36,719 nt of DNA from Myxococcales bacterium. Lineage in GTDB: Bacteria; Myxococcota_A; Bradymonadia; UBA7976; UBA1532. The position numbers and the translations under genes were made by a program. Every line of letters begins with the position of its first letter. Within the stretch, counting starts at the first letter, position 1. Under the pieces are notes generated by a model that searched no databases, was not told the DNA's origin, and worked only from the letters and a program-made list of their open reading frames with translations. The DNA is taken from NCBI GenBank assembly GCA_002731825.1, contig PCCS01000057.1:1-36719 (forward strand), given 5' to 3'. Shown here one piece after another: positions 8,556 to 16,891 of this stretch.

Positions 8556-9016
8556 CGTAGGTCTGGCAGTGCCTCCATGAGCTCGCTCAAGTCATGATTG
8601 AGTTGGGTGAGCCGCTCCCTCGACAAGACATCGTTGCCCATTTGAAGAACGGCTTTAATCTGGGGGAATAGGACCTGGTAGAGCCGGTCTCCATCGAGGG
8701 TTAAATGCAAATGACTGACCCGTCCGTCCGACTGGGAGGCAACCCGCTCGACAAGACCTTTTTCCAACATCGATCGGGTCGCCCGACTGACAATTCCTTT
8801 GTCCATCGGCGTCATCGTCACAACCTCAACCGCTGTCCGCCCGGGCTGCTCTGCGATGGCCGCGAGGACACGCCACTGAGACAAATTAAGGCCATACTGT
8901 TTCACGATGGTGCTGGTTCGTCTCGCAATTCGATCCGCCAGAACGGTGACCTGATAGGGCCAGAACTGATCTAATTTGAGGATGTCCGGCCCTTTTGATG
9001 TACTTTTATCATTCAT
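8552..9016 (-). CDS. MarR-family regulator of tyrosine catabolism
   Basis: A 154-residue winged-helix protein. The central DNA-binding region includes LSQWRVLAAIAEQPG, TPMDKGIVSRATRSMLEKG as recognition helix, and the wing segment DGRVSHLHLT. Helices at both ends would form the dimer interface. It lies between maiA and hpd and is transcribed divergently from hpd across an 86-base gap containing two related inverted repeats. This is the classic arrangement of a local repressor whose ligand is a pathway metabolite. Prediction: it represses hpd, and perhaps fah-maiA, with relief by 4-hydroxyphenylpyruvate, homogentisate or a related aromatic. The ligand is inference, the family is clear. Confidence 0.9.
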   Translation of the reverse strand: MNDKSTSKGPDILKLDQFWPYQVTVLADRIARRTSTIVKQYGLNLSQWRVLAAIAEQPGRTAVEVVTMTPMDKGIVSRATRSMLEKGLVERVASQSDGRVSHLHLTLDGDRLYQVLFPQIKAVLQMGNDVLSRERLTQLNHDLSELMEALPDLR

Positions 9017-9027
9017 AATGCCATATT

Positions 9028-9059
9028 GTTGTAATCACAACTTGGTTTAATCACAACCA
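9028..9059. promoter_or_regulatory. Probable MarR operator pair between regulator and hpd
   Basis: Two related imperfect palindromes lie side by side: GTTGTAATCACAAC (9028-9041, 5-bp arms) and TGGTTTAATCACAACCA (9043-9059, 5-bp arms). Both contain TAATCACAAC, 16 bases apart. They begin about 12 bases upstream of the regulator start codon and lie 44-75 bases upstream of hpd, well placed to control both promoters. Length and symmetry suit MarR dimers. Confidence 0.7.
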
Positions 9060-9102
9060 AAAATATGACGACGCACTCTCAGAGTTTTAAGGGGTATGGA
9101 GC

Positions 9103-10185
9103 ATGCCAGATTTATTTGAAAACCCAATGGGCCTATGCGGCTTTGAATTTGTTGAATTTACAGCCCCCGAAAGAGGCATTTTAGAACCTGTTTTTGAAAG
9201 TATGGGGTTTACTAAGGTTGCTCGGCATCGAACGAAAGATGTCGATGTATGGCGTCAAGGAGACATCAATCTCTTATCCAATTATGAACCCAATACACCC
9301 GCCGCCTACTACGCGGCCGAACATGGACCCTCCGCCTGCGCGATGGGGTTTCGAGTCAACAATGCAGCTGAGGCGTATTCACTTGCTCTAGAGAACGGTG
9401 CGCAACCGGTCGATGTGGCCTCCGGCTTTAGCGAATTACGCTTACCCGCCATCAAGGGCATCGGTGGAGCCATCATCTACTTTATCGACCGGTGGCAAGA
9501 TGGCCAGTCCATTTATGATATCGACTTTCGTTATATCGATGGTGTGGAGAGGCGCCCCGAGGGCTGTGGCTTCAATGTGATCGACCATCTGACCCATAAT
9601 GTTTACAAAGGGCGAATGGATTACTGGGCGAAATACTATGAAGATCTCTTCAATTTTCGTGAGATTCGGTTCTTCGATATTAAGGGCGAATACACGGGCC
9701 TTGTCTCAAGGGCGCTGTCCGCGCCTGATGGCTTGATTCGCATTCCGCTCAATGAAGAGAAGTCTGAGAAGGTCGGTCAGATCGAAGAATATCTCCGTGA
9801 ATATAAGGGAGAAGGCATTCAGCATATTGCGTTTTCCTGTGACGACCTCATCGGGTGCTGGGACCGACTCAAAGCCGCTGGGGTCTCTTTTATGTCACCC
9901 CCGCCTGAGAGCTATTATGACATGCTGGCCGAGCGCCTGCCTGGTCATGGTGAACCGACACCTGAACTCAAGGCACGAGGCATTCTCCTAGATGGATCGA
10001 CCAGTGATGGTGATCCCCGGTTATTGCTTCAGATTTTCTCCGAGAAAGCCATTGGCCCCATCTTCTTTGAATTTATTCAGCGCAAGGCCGATGAAGGATT
10101 TGGTGAAGGTAATTTCGAAGCGCTGTTCAAATCCATCGAGCGAGATCAAATGAAGCGAGGCGTACTCTCAGAAGGCGGAAACTGA
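9103..10185 (+). CDS. hpd: 4-Hydroxyphenylpyruvate dioxygenase
   Basis: Fe(II)-dependent oxidative decarboxylation and rearrangement of 4-hydroxyphenylpyruvate to homogentisate, in the cytosol. At 360 residues it has normal length, with two VOC-type domains. The 2-His-1-Glu iron triad is visible as His162 in [10 protein letters not shown], His241 in EGIQHIAF and Glu323 in FFEFIQRK. The C-terminal helix region [19 protein letters not shown] is typical. ATG 9103 has AAGGGG eight bases upstream. A VOC gene follows after 12 bases. The preceding gap carries the presumed MarR operators. The product homogentisate needs homogentisate 1,2-dioxygenase, which is not in this window. Confidence 0.96.
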   Translation: MPDLFENPMGLCGFEFVEFTAPERGILEPVFESMGFTKVARHRTKDVDVWRQGDINLLSNYEPNTPAAYYAAEHGPSACAMGFRVNNAAEAYSLALENGAQPVDVASGFSELRLPAIKGIGGAIIYFIDRWQDGQSIYDIDFRYIDGVERRPEGCGFNVIDHLTHNVYKGRMDYWAKYYEDLFNFREIRFFDIKGEYTGLVSRALSAPDGLIRIPLNEEKSEKVGQIEEYLREYKGEGIQHIAFSCDDLIGCWDRLKAAGVSFMSPPPESYYDMLAERLPGHGEPTPELKARGILLDGSTSDGDPRLLLQIFSEKAIGPIFFEFIQRKADEGFGEGNFEALFKSIERDQMKRGVLSEGGN

Positions 10186-10197
10186 AAGGAGATTTTC

Positions 10198-10725
10198 ATG
10201 TCCGTTGACTTAAAGAGAATCCACCATGTCGCGTATCGCTGCAAGGACGCTAAGGAGACGGTTGAGTTCTATCAGCGTGTCTTAAACATGGATTTTGTAT
10301 TGGCCATCGCCGAAGACGAAGTGCCGTCTACGAAAGAACCGGATCCATACATGCATGTCTTCATGGATGCGGGCATGGGCAACGTCTTGGCGTTCTTTGA
10401 ACTGCCGAACTCCCCTGACATGGGCCGCGATGAGCAGACCCCAATTTGGGTTCAGCACATTGCATTCGAGGTTGAGAGCATGTCAGCTCTGGAATCGGCC
10501 AAAGTTCACATTGAAGCCCAAGGTCTCGAGGTTCTAGGCCCCGTCAACCACGGGATTTTTAAATCCATTTATTTCTTCGACCCCAATGGCCATCGAATCG
10601 AATTGGCCACCAACACGGGCACACCGGAGCAAATGCGAATGCTCCATGAGGTTGCCCCTGCAATGATCGAAGAGTGGAGTCAGACCAAGCGTGCGCCTCA
10701 GCATGCCGCTTGGCTCCATGAATAG
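10198..10725 (+). CDS. VOC-family metalloprotein linked to hpd
   Basis: A 175-residue vicinal oxygen chelate protein, with an N-terminal VKL-like start, HHVAYRC, FFELP, VQHIAFEV and FDPNGHRIELA. His10, Glu68, His87 and Glu135 fall where glyoxalase I places its four metal ligands, so it is probably an active metalloenzyme. A shine-dalgarno (AAAGGAG) precedes the ATG, 12 bases after hpd. Co-transcription suggests a role in tyrosine degradation, such as detoxifying a reactive intermediate. Substitution for the missing homogentisate dioxygenase is conceivable, because extradiol dioxygenases share this fold. However, the four-ligand pattern resembles glyoxalase or isomerase more than a 2-His-1-Glu oxygenase. 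Substrate unknown. Confidence 0.85.
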   Translation: MSVDLKRIHHVAYRCKDAKETVEFYQRVLNMDFVLAIAEDEVPSTKEPDPYMHVFMDAGMGNVLAFFELPNSPDMGRDEQTPIWVQHIAFEVESMSALESAKVHIEAQGLEVLGPVNHGIFKSIYFFDPNGHRIELATNTGTPEQMRMLHEVAPAMIEEWSQTKRAPQHAAWLHE

Positions 10726-10781
10726 AATCGGGTCAGTCTCATTTGTCCCGCGAAATCAGCTGGGGCTCGTCTTCGTTCCAA

Positions 10782-11342
10782 TTACGCGGTGGCCGCGTTA
10801 TTCGGTTGGTCGTTTGAGTCACAGACCTGGAGAAGACCCAGCTCACGCATGATTTGAGCGCACCATTTGTCGAGTCTCGAATCGGTGAGTTCTGGCTCGT
10901 TATCCTCATCGATGGCCAGTCCACAAAAGGTCTCGCCATAGACGGCGAGTGAACCGAAATACTCATAGGCGGCCGTCGGCCAGAATCCACAGTCTCCGTG
11001 AGCGCCTTGCTCTAAGAATTTACGATAGACAATGCCCATGGCGTCTAGAAACGTTTCTGGATAGCCGACCTGGTCTCCTAATCCGAACATCACAACACGT
11101 GTGCCAGTGAAGTCATACTTGTGGAGGTCGTCGTAGAATTCAGCCCAATCGTAGGGCAGATCACCTGCATCCCAGGTTGCAATACCCAGCAATAGGACAT
11201 CATACCCGAGCATCTCATCGATGGTACGGTCTTCTATATTTTTGCAGGTCGTGACCAGCTTTGGGCCAAGTTTACTGTGAATCTTGTCCGCAATGTCTTT
11301 TGTAAAGCCAGTATTCGTGGCGTAAAAAATTCCAATCTTCAT
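10782..11342 (-). CDS. Flavodoxin, long-chain type
   Basis: FMN-binding low-potential electron carrier of 186 residues. The phosphate-binding loop is at residues 7-15 (YATNTGFTKD). The isoalloxazine-flanking aromatic loops are TWDAGDLPYDW, with its Trp, and the region around FGLGDQVGYPETF. The roughly 20-residue insertion after the latter marks the long-chain class. It lies about 125 bases downstream of the lysine 2,3-aminomutase gene on the same strand. Flavodoxin is a known reductant for radical SAM clusters, so it may serve that enzyme. Flavodoxins are also often induced under iron limitation, but I see no Fur box directly upstream. Confidence 0.93.
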   Translation of the reverse strand: MKIGIFYATNTGFTKDIADKIHSKLGPKLVTTCKNIEDRTIDEMLGYDVLLLGIATWDAGDLPYDWAEFYDDLHKYDFTGTRVVMFGLGDQVGYPETFLDAMGIVYRKFLEQGAHGDCGFWPTAAYEYFGSLAVYGETFCGLAIDEDNEPELTDSRLDKWCAQIMRELGLLQVCDSNDQPNNAATA

Positions 11343-11467
11343 TTCAAAACCCCAACGAAATGAGGCGGTGTTTGCCTTACTTATTCACCGCGTTCAAGTG
11401 TCGTAAAATCTACCCAAGCAAATGAGCTTGCATCGAGCCTGTTCCGTCGCTCGTGCCGGCATTCAAC

Positions 11468-12847
11468 TCATTTCGGGTTGGTTCGTGCTTGCTCCAGTGC
11501 AGACTCGATCATGCGTGTCCGCTCGCCTTCATGCGTCCAGCGCTCTTGATACTCAGGCTCGAGTTGATCGACCGGGTCAAAATATAAGAATTGCTGGCCC
11601 TGTTTGACTGCCGGAGCCGTATAAACGGAGATACCACTTTTTCGATCGTAGTATTCATAACTATGAACGCCTCGCTTACCGCCGCCACCGGGCGCATCGA
11701 CCACAAAGGTCGGTGTGTTAAAGCCAGCCGTACTGCCCCTCATATGCTTTTCAATGTTCACAGCTGTTTGCACAGTTGTTCGCATATCTTCTCCACCCTG
11801 GACGAGGTCGTGAACATACACGTAGTAGGGTTGTACATTGATGTGACCCAGTCGCTTGACGAGCGTGCCCATCTTATCGTTGGTATCGTTGACACCGCGA
11901 AGCAAAACAGTTTGGTTCCGGACCTTTACACCCGCATCGAAAAAGCGTCGGAGCGCGCGAGCTGAAATCTCGGTGATTTCGTTGGAATGATTGAAATGAG
12001 TGTGGAAGGCCACCTCTTTATACATTGACCGACCCAAGTCACTGATCTCGCTGACCGCACTAAACCAAGCATCATCCGTCAGCGCTTTCTGGGGCATGAC
12101 GGCCAATCCCTTACTGGCAAACCGGATTCGCCGGATGTTGGGAATATTAAGCAATCGAGTTCCGATTTCTTGGATCCAATCGGGACGCAGATTGTAGCTA
12201 TCGCCACCGCTGATGACGATGTCTTCAAGTTCTGGCCTTGATGCTACGTAATCGAAGACCTGCGCCCATCGCCGCTTATTGGCTTTGAGGCTGACTTTTT
12301 CCACGCCGTCTGTGTCAACACCCACTGCGTAGGACCGAGTGCAGAAACGGCAGTACACTGGGCATGTGTCGATGACCAAAAACAGCGCTTTGTCTGGATA
12401 GCGATGTGTCAATCCAGGCAAGGGCGCATCCGCTTGCTCACCCAACGAATCCAGGCCCAACTGTGGATGATCCGGCAAGAAGCGTGAGTCCACAGGGATG
12501 AATTGGATTCTCAGTGGATCATCAAGTGGATTGGCCCAGTCGATCAAACTCAGCAAATAGGGACTGACCCTCACGGACATAGGCGCCCGTTGGAAGCCTT
12601 TTTCACAGTCTTCAATAAACCCGGGAGGCGACAAATCTTTGATAGCGTCCAGGAGACGGTCCGCTTTGTGGATCGTCTTCTTCGTCTGCCAGCGATAGTT
12701 GAGAAATGTCTTTTCATCGACGTTGGCGTATTCGGGAATTCGCCTCCAGAACTCGCCGCCCAACAAATCTTTATATGCGAAGTGAGAGGACTCTACTGGT
12801 GGCTTGAGTGCCGGCGGTATGCTTAATACGTTTAGTAGGTCGGTCAT
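11468..12847 (-). CDS. kamA: Lysine 2,3-aminomutase family radical SAM/PLP enzyme
   Basis: Interconverts L-alpha-lysine and L-beta-lysine using SAM, a 4Fe-4S cluster and PLP. Cys162, Cys166 and Cys169 form the cluster motif (CPVYCRFC). The PLP Lys is Lys391 in VVDAPGGGGK. The Asp before APGGGG and the Asp in VYVHDL correspond to the two aspartates that hold the lysine epsilon-amino group in the clostridial enzyme. Glutamate 2,3-aminomutases carry Asn and Lys there, so lysine is the predicted substrate. At 459 residues it is longer than EpmB, the elongation factor P modifier. AGAGGT precedes the start. No downstream lysine-fermentation gene and no beta-lysine acetyltransferase (ablB) is adjacent. 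Osmolyte synthesis or a biosynthetic role remains open. Confidence 0.9.
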   Translation of the reverse strand: MTDLLNVLSIPPALKPPVESSHFAYKDLLGGEFWRRIPEYANVDEKTFLNYRWQTKKTIHKADRLLDAIKDLSPPGFIEDCEKGFQRAPMSVRVSPYLLSLIDWANPLDDPLRIQFIPVDSRFLPDHPQLGLDSLGEQADAPLPGLTHRYPDKALFLVIDTCPVYCRFCTRSYAVGVDTDGVEKVSLKANKRRWAQVFDYVASRPELEDIVISGGDSYNLRPDWIQEIGTRLLNIPNIRRIRFASKGLAVMPQKALTDDAWFSAVSEISDLGRSMYKEVAFHTHFNHSNEITEISARALRRFFDAGVKVRNQTVLLRGVNDTNDKMGTLVKRLGHINVQPYYVYVHDLVQGGEDMRTTVQTAVNIEKHMRGSTAGFNTPTFVVDAPGGGGKRGVHSYEYYDRKSGISVYTAPAVKQGQQFLYFDPVDQLEPEYQERWTHEGERTRMIESALEQARTNPK

Positions 12848-13252
12848 GTGAAACCTCTAATTTCTTCAAAAAGGCCAGCATCACTGGCGAGACACAGTAC
12901 TCTAGCGTAGACGGACCGCGGTCCGCGTTAGTTACCGGTCACATCCGGCTGATGGGGGACTGTACCTTGAAGAAACCACATATAACTAACATAGCATTTC
13001 ATGTGGTGTTTCGTCAATCCAGGTTCATACAAATTGGCTCTGTTTTTTAAATTTGGCCGCCGCGTTCGTCGAGGCGTCGGATGGGTCTGGGGTGATTGGT
13101 GTTTCAAGGCAGGCGTGATCCGCTTTTGACATAAACGAGTACTCCCAGCGGTCCTTGAAAAATGGTGGAGGCTATATGATAGCGGAGCAAACTCGGCTAA
13201 TCTTTCATCCAGGAAGGCGTCGATTGCGCTCTTTAAATCACTCCTCAAATCA
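12848..13252. other. Divergent intergenic region with GC-rich palindrome
   Basis: A 405-base gap between the minus-strand kamA and plus-strand Tim44-like genes, without a convincing coding sequence. It contains the perfect palindrome CGGACCGCGGTCCG at 12912-12925, about 65 bases upstream of kamA and downstream of the predicted kamA promoter. This could be an operator or 5' leader hairpin. Confidence 0.45.
12988..13017 (-). promoter_or_regulatory. Candidate sigma-70-type promoter for kamA
   Basis: On the minus strand TTGACG (13012-13017) and TATGTT (12988-12993) are separated by 18 bases, upstream of kamA. The predicted transcript has a roughly 130-base leader that includes the 12912-12925 palindrome. 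Confidence 0.5.
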
Positions 13253-14143
13253 ATGGATCCTATGAACATGAGTCAGGACAGACGTCGTCAAGGTTGGATT
13301 TTATTAGGCGCGGTTTTCGCGTCCTCGGTTGCACATGCCGGTGCGGGTGGCACAGAGGGATCGGACAGTACATTATTGCTCTATCTCATTTTCCTACCTC
13401 TGATATTGGGTTACAGCGCGTATGTCGCTATTCTTAAATTCTATGCAAAGCGCGCCGCCGCCACCGTTCTTGCTCAGGCGGCTGCACGCGATTCAATTTG
13501 GGATCCTAAGCATCTCATCCAGCACACGCGAACCGTGTTCATCCAAATTCAAAATATCTGGTCCCGAAACGATCAAGAAGCCGCGTATCCGTTTCTCCAT
13601 CCGGACTACCGAGATGAGTTTTCAGCACTGATGACCAACAACATTCAGTCGGGCATTGTCAATTTGGTCACCAACATCAGACTCACGTCGGTCGATCTCG
13701 TTATCGCAAAAGATTATGCGGATAATGACCAGGATATGTTTGTGGCCCATATCTCCGGGACCATGGATGATGTCTTACAGGATGAACGGGGGACGCTTGT
13801 AAAGACCCAGGGGGATCAAAAAGGGGACGTCGAGCGAAACATCGATGAATACTGGCGTTTCCAACGGTCCGGCGATGAGTGGCTACTCAGGCAGATTAGC
13901 CAGGATGACGATATTTTGAACGATGAAGTTAGCATTGATGCCGAAACCTTAGCGACAAAGCACCCATCCACGGCCGATTTAGACGTTGCCATCCGCCACA
14001 TAGAAGAACAAGAACAGCGCACACAACTTGGTTATAGACGGGTTGCACAGGGCGTGGGTTTGACCGTCGTTTTTTTGGGCTATTATCTATACTTTCTTTT
14101 TTTTCGTGGTGCGTGGCGGATGCTGGAGGAGATGTTCTTCTAA
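13253..14143 (+). CDS. Tim44-like domain membrane protein
   Basis: The 296 residues begin with a hydrophobic signal-like segment ending near SSVAHAGAGG, then a transmembrane stretch (LLLYLIFLPLILGYSAYVA). A soluble domain of about 170 residues follows. It has the Tim44-like pattern: WDPKHLIQHTRTVFIQIQ, a conserved Trp-Ser segment, FLHPDYRDEF and a C-terminal WRFQRSGDEWLLRQI strand. A second membrane segment lies near the end (VGLTVVFLGYYLYFLFF). Bacterial Tim44-like proteins are membrane-associated and mostly uncharacterised. By fold they resemble the NTF2-like mitochondrial import component. Two in-frame ATGs follow at 13262 and 13268, and none has a strong ribosome binding site, so the start is uncertain by a few codons. 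No operon partner is evident. Confidence 0.78.
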   Translation: MDPMNMSQDRRRQGWILLGAVFASSVAHAGAGGTEGSDSTLLLYLIFLPLILGYSAYVAILKFYAKRAAATVLAQAAARDSIWDPKHLIQHTRTVFIQIQNIWSRNDQEAAYPFLHPDYRDEFSALMTNNIQSGIVNLVTNIRLTSVDLVIAKDYADNDQDMFVAHISGTMDDVLQDERGTLVKTQGDQKGDVERNIDEYWRFQRSGDEWLLRQISQDDDILNDEVSIDAETLATKHPSTADLDVAIRHIEEQEQRTQLGYRRVAQGVGLTVVFLGYYLYFLFFRGAWRMLEEMFF

Positions 14144-14204
14144 GGGCGACTTTTGCCCAACGGCCTCAGCGTGTCATCGTCTGAGCCCGTTGCTGTGGCT
14201 TGAA

Positions 14205-15065
14205 TCAGTTCATCGCAGCGTTGGTAGCATCAGTTGTAGCCTCTGATAAGTACGAAATGATCTGTTCATGGGCGAGTGCGGGGACCATGCAATGGCCGAT
14301 ATCGCGACCTAAATGAGGCGTGTCATAGCGATCATAGAAGACGTCGTCAGGAAAGAGTGAATAATCATAATCAGCGCAATCTTGCTCCGTTGAACAGATG
14401 GGCGCATAGCCTAAATACGGCCCTAAGGGAGAGTGCCTGGAACAATCATCAGGCGAGGCGATGCTGTGTCGGAATGAGCGAACCGAGCGGACATTGTCCG
14501 GCACGACCATCCGTCCCGATGAAAACGGCTGAAAGGCATCGAGAAGCACCGCCTTCTCTATGGTTTTATGACCATTGGGCACCTGCCGATCTTGCCGCAG
14601 GTGATGTGCAATAGACAACGCGTTGACACCGCCCCATGAAAACCCGATGAGGTTGACCTCGCAAATGGGATCGTTATCGTCGACGATGCCGTCTTTGTTT
14701 CGGTCAATGGCCTCAGTCAGAGCCGGATAGACAGTCAGCAGGGGAAACTGAAGAAAGCTGTCAAATGTTTGGTTGCACCTGTCGTTCTGGCAATCATACA
14801 CAAGCCCGTCGAGACGCGCATCCTCGCAAAGTGCTCTGAAGGCATCATTAGACGGGGTTCTGTGGTCCATTGCACCGGTCAAGCACAGAGTGATTTTGCA
14901 AGACTCTCCACCGTGCACAGTGTCCGCTTTACCTGTTTGCGCTTCCGTTGGTCGGTCATCGGTTGCTGAGCGAGGGTCCCCTAGGTCTGCTGAACTGCAC
15001 GCAGTCAGCAGAAAAATGATCGCAGTAAACCGTAGAGTGCTGATCATCCCCATCCCCGTCTTCAC
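14205..15065 (-). CDS. Lipoprotein with alpha/beta-hydrolase-like domain
   Basis: A 286-residue exported lipoprotein. The signal ends FLLTACSS, with the lipid Cys near residue 23. A polar linker follows, then a domain with the nucleophile elbow GFSWGG (G-x-S-x-G), preceded by a VNLI strand as in alpha/beta hydrolases. A possible catalytic His lies near the C-terminus (DIGHCMVPALAHEQ). A calcium-loop-like DRNKDGIVDDND lies before the elbow. About nine cysteines beyond the lipid Cys suggest disulfides. Family-level assignment (esterase, lipase or peptidase) is not possible by eye, so the substrate is unknown. Alternative starts at 15053 and 15047 would shorten the signal. The next gene upstream, also minus, is a lipoprotein peptidase 134 bases away. 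Confidence 0.75.
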   Translation of the reverse strand: MKTGMGMISTLRFTAIIFLLTACSSADLGDPRSATDDRPTEAQTGKADTVHGGESCKITLCLTGAMDHRTPSNDAFRALCEDARLDGLVYDCQNDRCNQTFDSFLQFPLLTVYPALTEAIDRNKDGIVDDNDPICEVNLIGFSWGGVNALSIAHHLRQDRQVPNGHKTIEKAVLLDAFQPFSSGRMVVPDNVRSVRSFRHSIASPDDCSRHSPLGPYLGYAPICSTEQDCADYDYSLFPDDVFYDRYDTPHLGRDIGHCMVPALAHEQIISYLSEATTDATNAAMN

Positions 15066-15199
15066 ACCTTAAGAGTGCATCGCCATTGATACGGAGTCAA
15101 ATGAGGATGAGACGAAGAGGCATTTCAACGGCGCTCTGAAGGGCAATGATCGTTTTATTTTGTCAGGACTCTCCTCATGTTGACTGCGCCTGTGCGACG

Positions 15200-16654
15200 T
15201 CAACGAGGCTCGCAGCCTGAACTGTAATCGCCCGAACAGCGGCTGCAATCGCGGGGATTCAAATCATAGGTTTGCCAAATGCCCTCGCGGCAAAATTGGG
15301 AGATGGTGGTCTCAAATCGGCGGCTACACCCGCAGCGCCAGGTGTTTTCAATCACACCGTCACAGGACTCGCCGTGTCGGGTCATTGGCAAAGCTGGCTC
15401 TGCGCACATGCCATTGTTGTCATCAAGCGCCGGCTCGGAATGACCGTCGCCTGCATTTGACCCATCCCGGTCGTAGGGTACACAAACACCAGTGGTTCTT
15501 GCATTGGCTTGGCTTTGACCGATAAAGCGTTGATGACTTTCAATGGCGAAGCCAATCCAATCATTGCACTGTCCGTTCTCCGTATCGGCCTGGGCGAGAC
15601 ACAGCCCAATACCGGGTAATCCAAGGTCAGTGGCTTCAGTACAAAATGTCATCGGAAATCCATTACGGTCGGGGCACAAGCCATCGCAACTCAATGTGCA
15701 CATACCCAATTGGCTCCCGATGGGCTTGACGCAGCTTGGAGTCAGTCCCGATACGGTAAATCCACAGTCTGAATCTGCTAAACACGGGCTTCCAAGCCAA
15801 TCTGCAGCGTCCATCTGCGGCTGTCTTGACGGGTCTGGCTCGTTGGCGTCTGGATTTGAATCAGGGCCATTTGAGTCTGACGCCGCCGGCTGGCTTGGCT
15901 GTGCACCACTGACAGGTGGCCTATCATCGACGGGGTCGGGATTCGGCGCGGGCTCATCAGGCCGGGCCTGCGGTGCTGGCGCTGGTATCCGCGATTGATT
16001 GTCATGACCGCCGTAGAAAAATGGCGTTTGTTTTTGTGCACCGGCCCAGTTGAGTTCGAGATGGATATGGTCATGATGAGGATGTCGTTTCTTGTAACAG
16101 GACGCTTGGTTTTCACGGGAATTCCAAATTGTCCGGTCCCAAATAATTTGCTGAATACCGATTTGGCTCGCGTTTTTGATGAGCCAATTGGCGATCACAT
16201 CGCCCTTGGAATTGTCGGCCTTACCCCCGCGGGTTGGAATGAAAATATCGAGAGCCCGGCCCTCTGCATGAATTGACAGTGACCGAGAGCCTTGGACTTT
16301 TCGACAATTAAATATCTGTACGCCGCGCCCGAGTATCCGTTGATTTATATGCTGACCGAATCGTGTACGAATCGAATCACCCAGTGTGCGAGCGCCGTCT
16401 TGTGGACCGTCGAGGCATCGATCACCGACGCCATTGAAGGAGACCCTCTGTGCCCGTGCAGCGTGTTCATCGACAATCCAGCGCGACGAACAATCGATAC
16501 TGTTGTTATTCTTTTGCGTCCCATCGTCTAGGTCATGGGTCCAATGGGGGTGGGTTGGATCCGATAAGAGATCGGTCGCAGTATCCTCTAACTGCCAATC
16601 GGATGCGCAGCCAAAGAAAACCACTATTATCACGAGTCGGTATATCCAATTCAT
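15200..16654 (-). CDS. Lipoprotein with M15-like zinc peptidase domain and Cys-rich C-terminus
   Basis: Exported lipoprotein of 484 residues: signal MNWIYRLVIIVVFFGC with Cys16 as lipid anchor. Residues about 80-205 look like an M15/D-Ala-D-Ala carboxypeptidase-type zinc domain, with SIHAEGRALDIF giving His129 and Asp136, and DHIHLEL giving His196/His198. Such domains cut peptidoglycan cross-links or stem peptides. A Pro/Asp-rich linker (about 222-285) follows. The C-terminal roughly 200 residues have many cysteines, including CLADSDCGF and GMCTLSCDGLCP, a style of small disulfide domain common in myxobacterial surface proteins. Linking a wall peptidase to a disulfide-rich outer domain suggests a secreted wall-remodelling or predatory enzyme, but that is inference. 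Confidence 0.8.
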   Translation of the reverse strand: MNWIYRLVIIVVFFGCASDWQLEDTATDLLSDPTHPHWTHDLDDGTQKNNNSIDCSSRWIVDEHAARAQRVSFNGVGDRCLDGPQDGARTLGDSIRTRFGQHINQRILGRGVQIFNCRKVQGSRSLSIHAEGRALDIFIPTRGGKADNSKGDVIANWLIKNASQIGIQQIIWDRTIWNSRENQASCYKKRHPHHDHIHLELNWAGAQKQTPFFYGGHDNQSRIPAPAPQARPDEPAPNPDPVDDRPPVSGAQPSQPAASDSNGPDSNPDANEPDPSRQPQMDAADWLGSPCLADSDCGFTVSGLTPSCVKPIGSQLGMCTLSCDGLCPDRNGFPMTFCTEATDLGLPGIGLCLAQADTENGQCNDWIGFAIESHQRFIGQSQANARTTGVCVPYDRDGSNAGDGHSEPALDDNNGMCAEPALPMTRHGESCDGVIENTWRCGCSRRFETTISQFCREGIWQTYDLNPRDCSRCSGDYSSGCEPR

Positions 16655-16891
16655 CTGATTCCCTCCGAGTCATCCCGGGCTAATAGACTAGCAACTACCG
16701 TGCCTGATTTGATTGAGGCTGACTTAAACTCAATGGAAAACAATCTGTGCTATTCATGTCTCGATTTGATGACGCCGACGTCTCGCAATGTCACAGATCT
16801 CACACCGCGTGCCTTTAGTCGTGGTTGAACTGAGTTTAACCTTTAATTTTGTGCTAACCTAAACGTCCTTGTTCTGAGCCAGGACTCGCCC

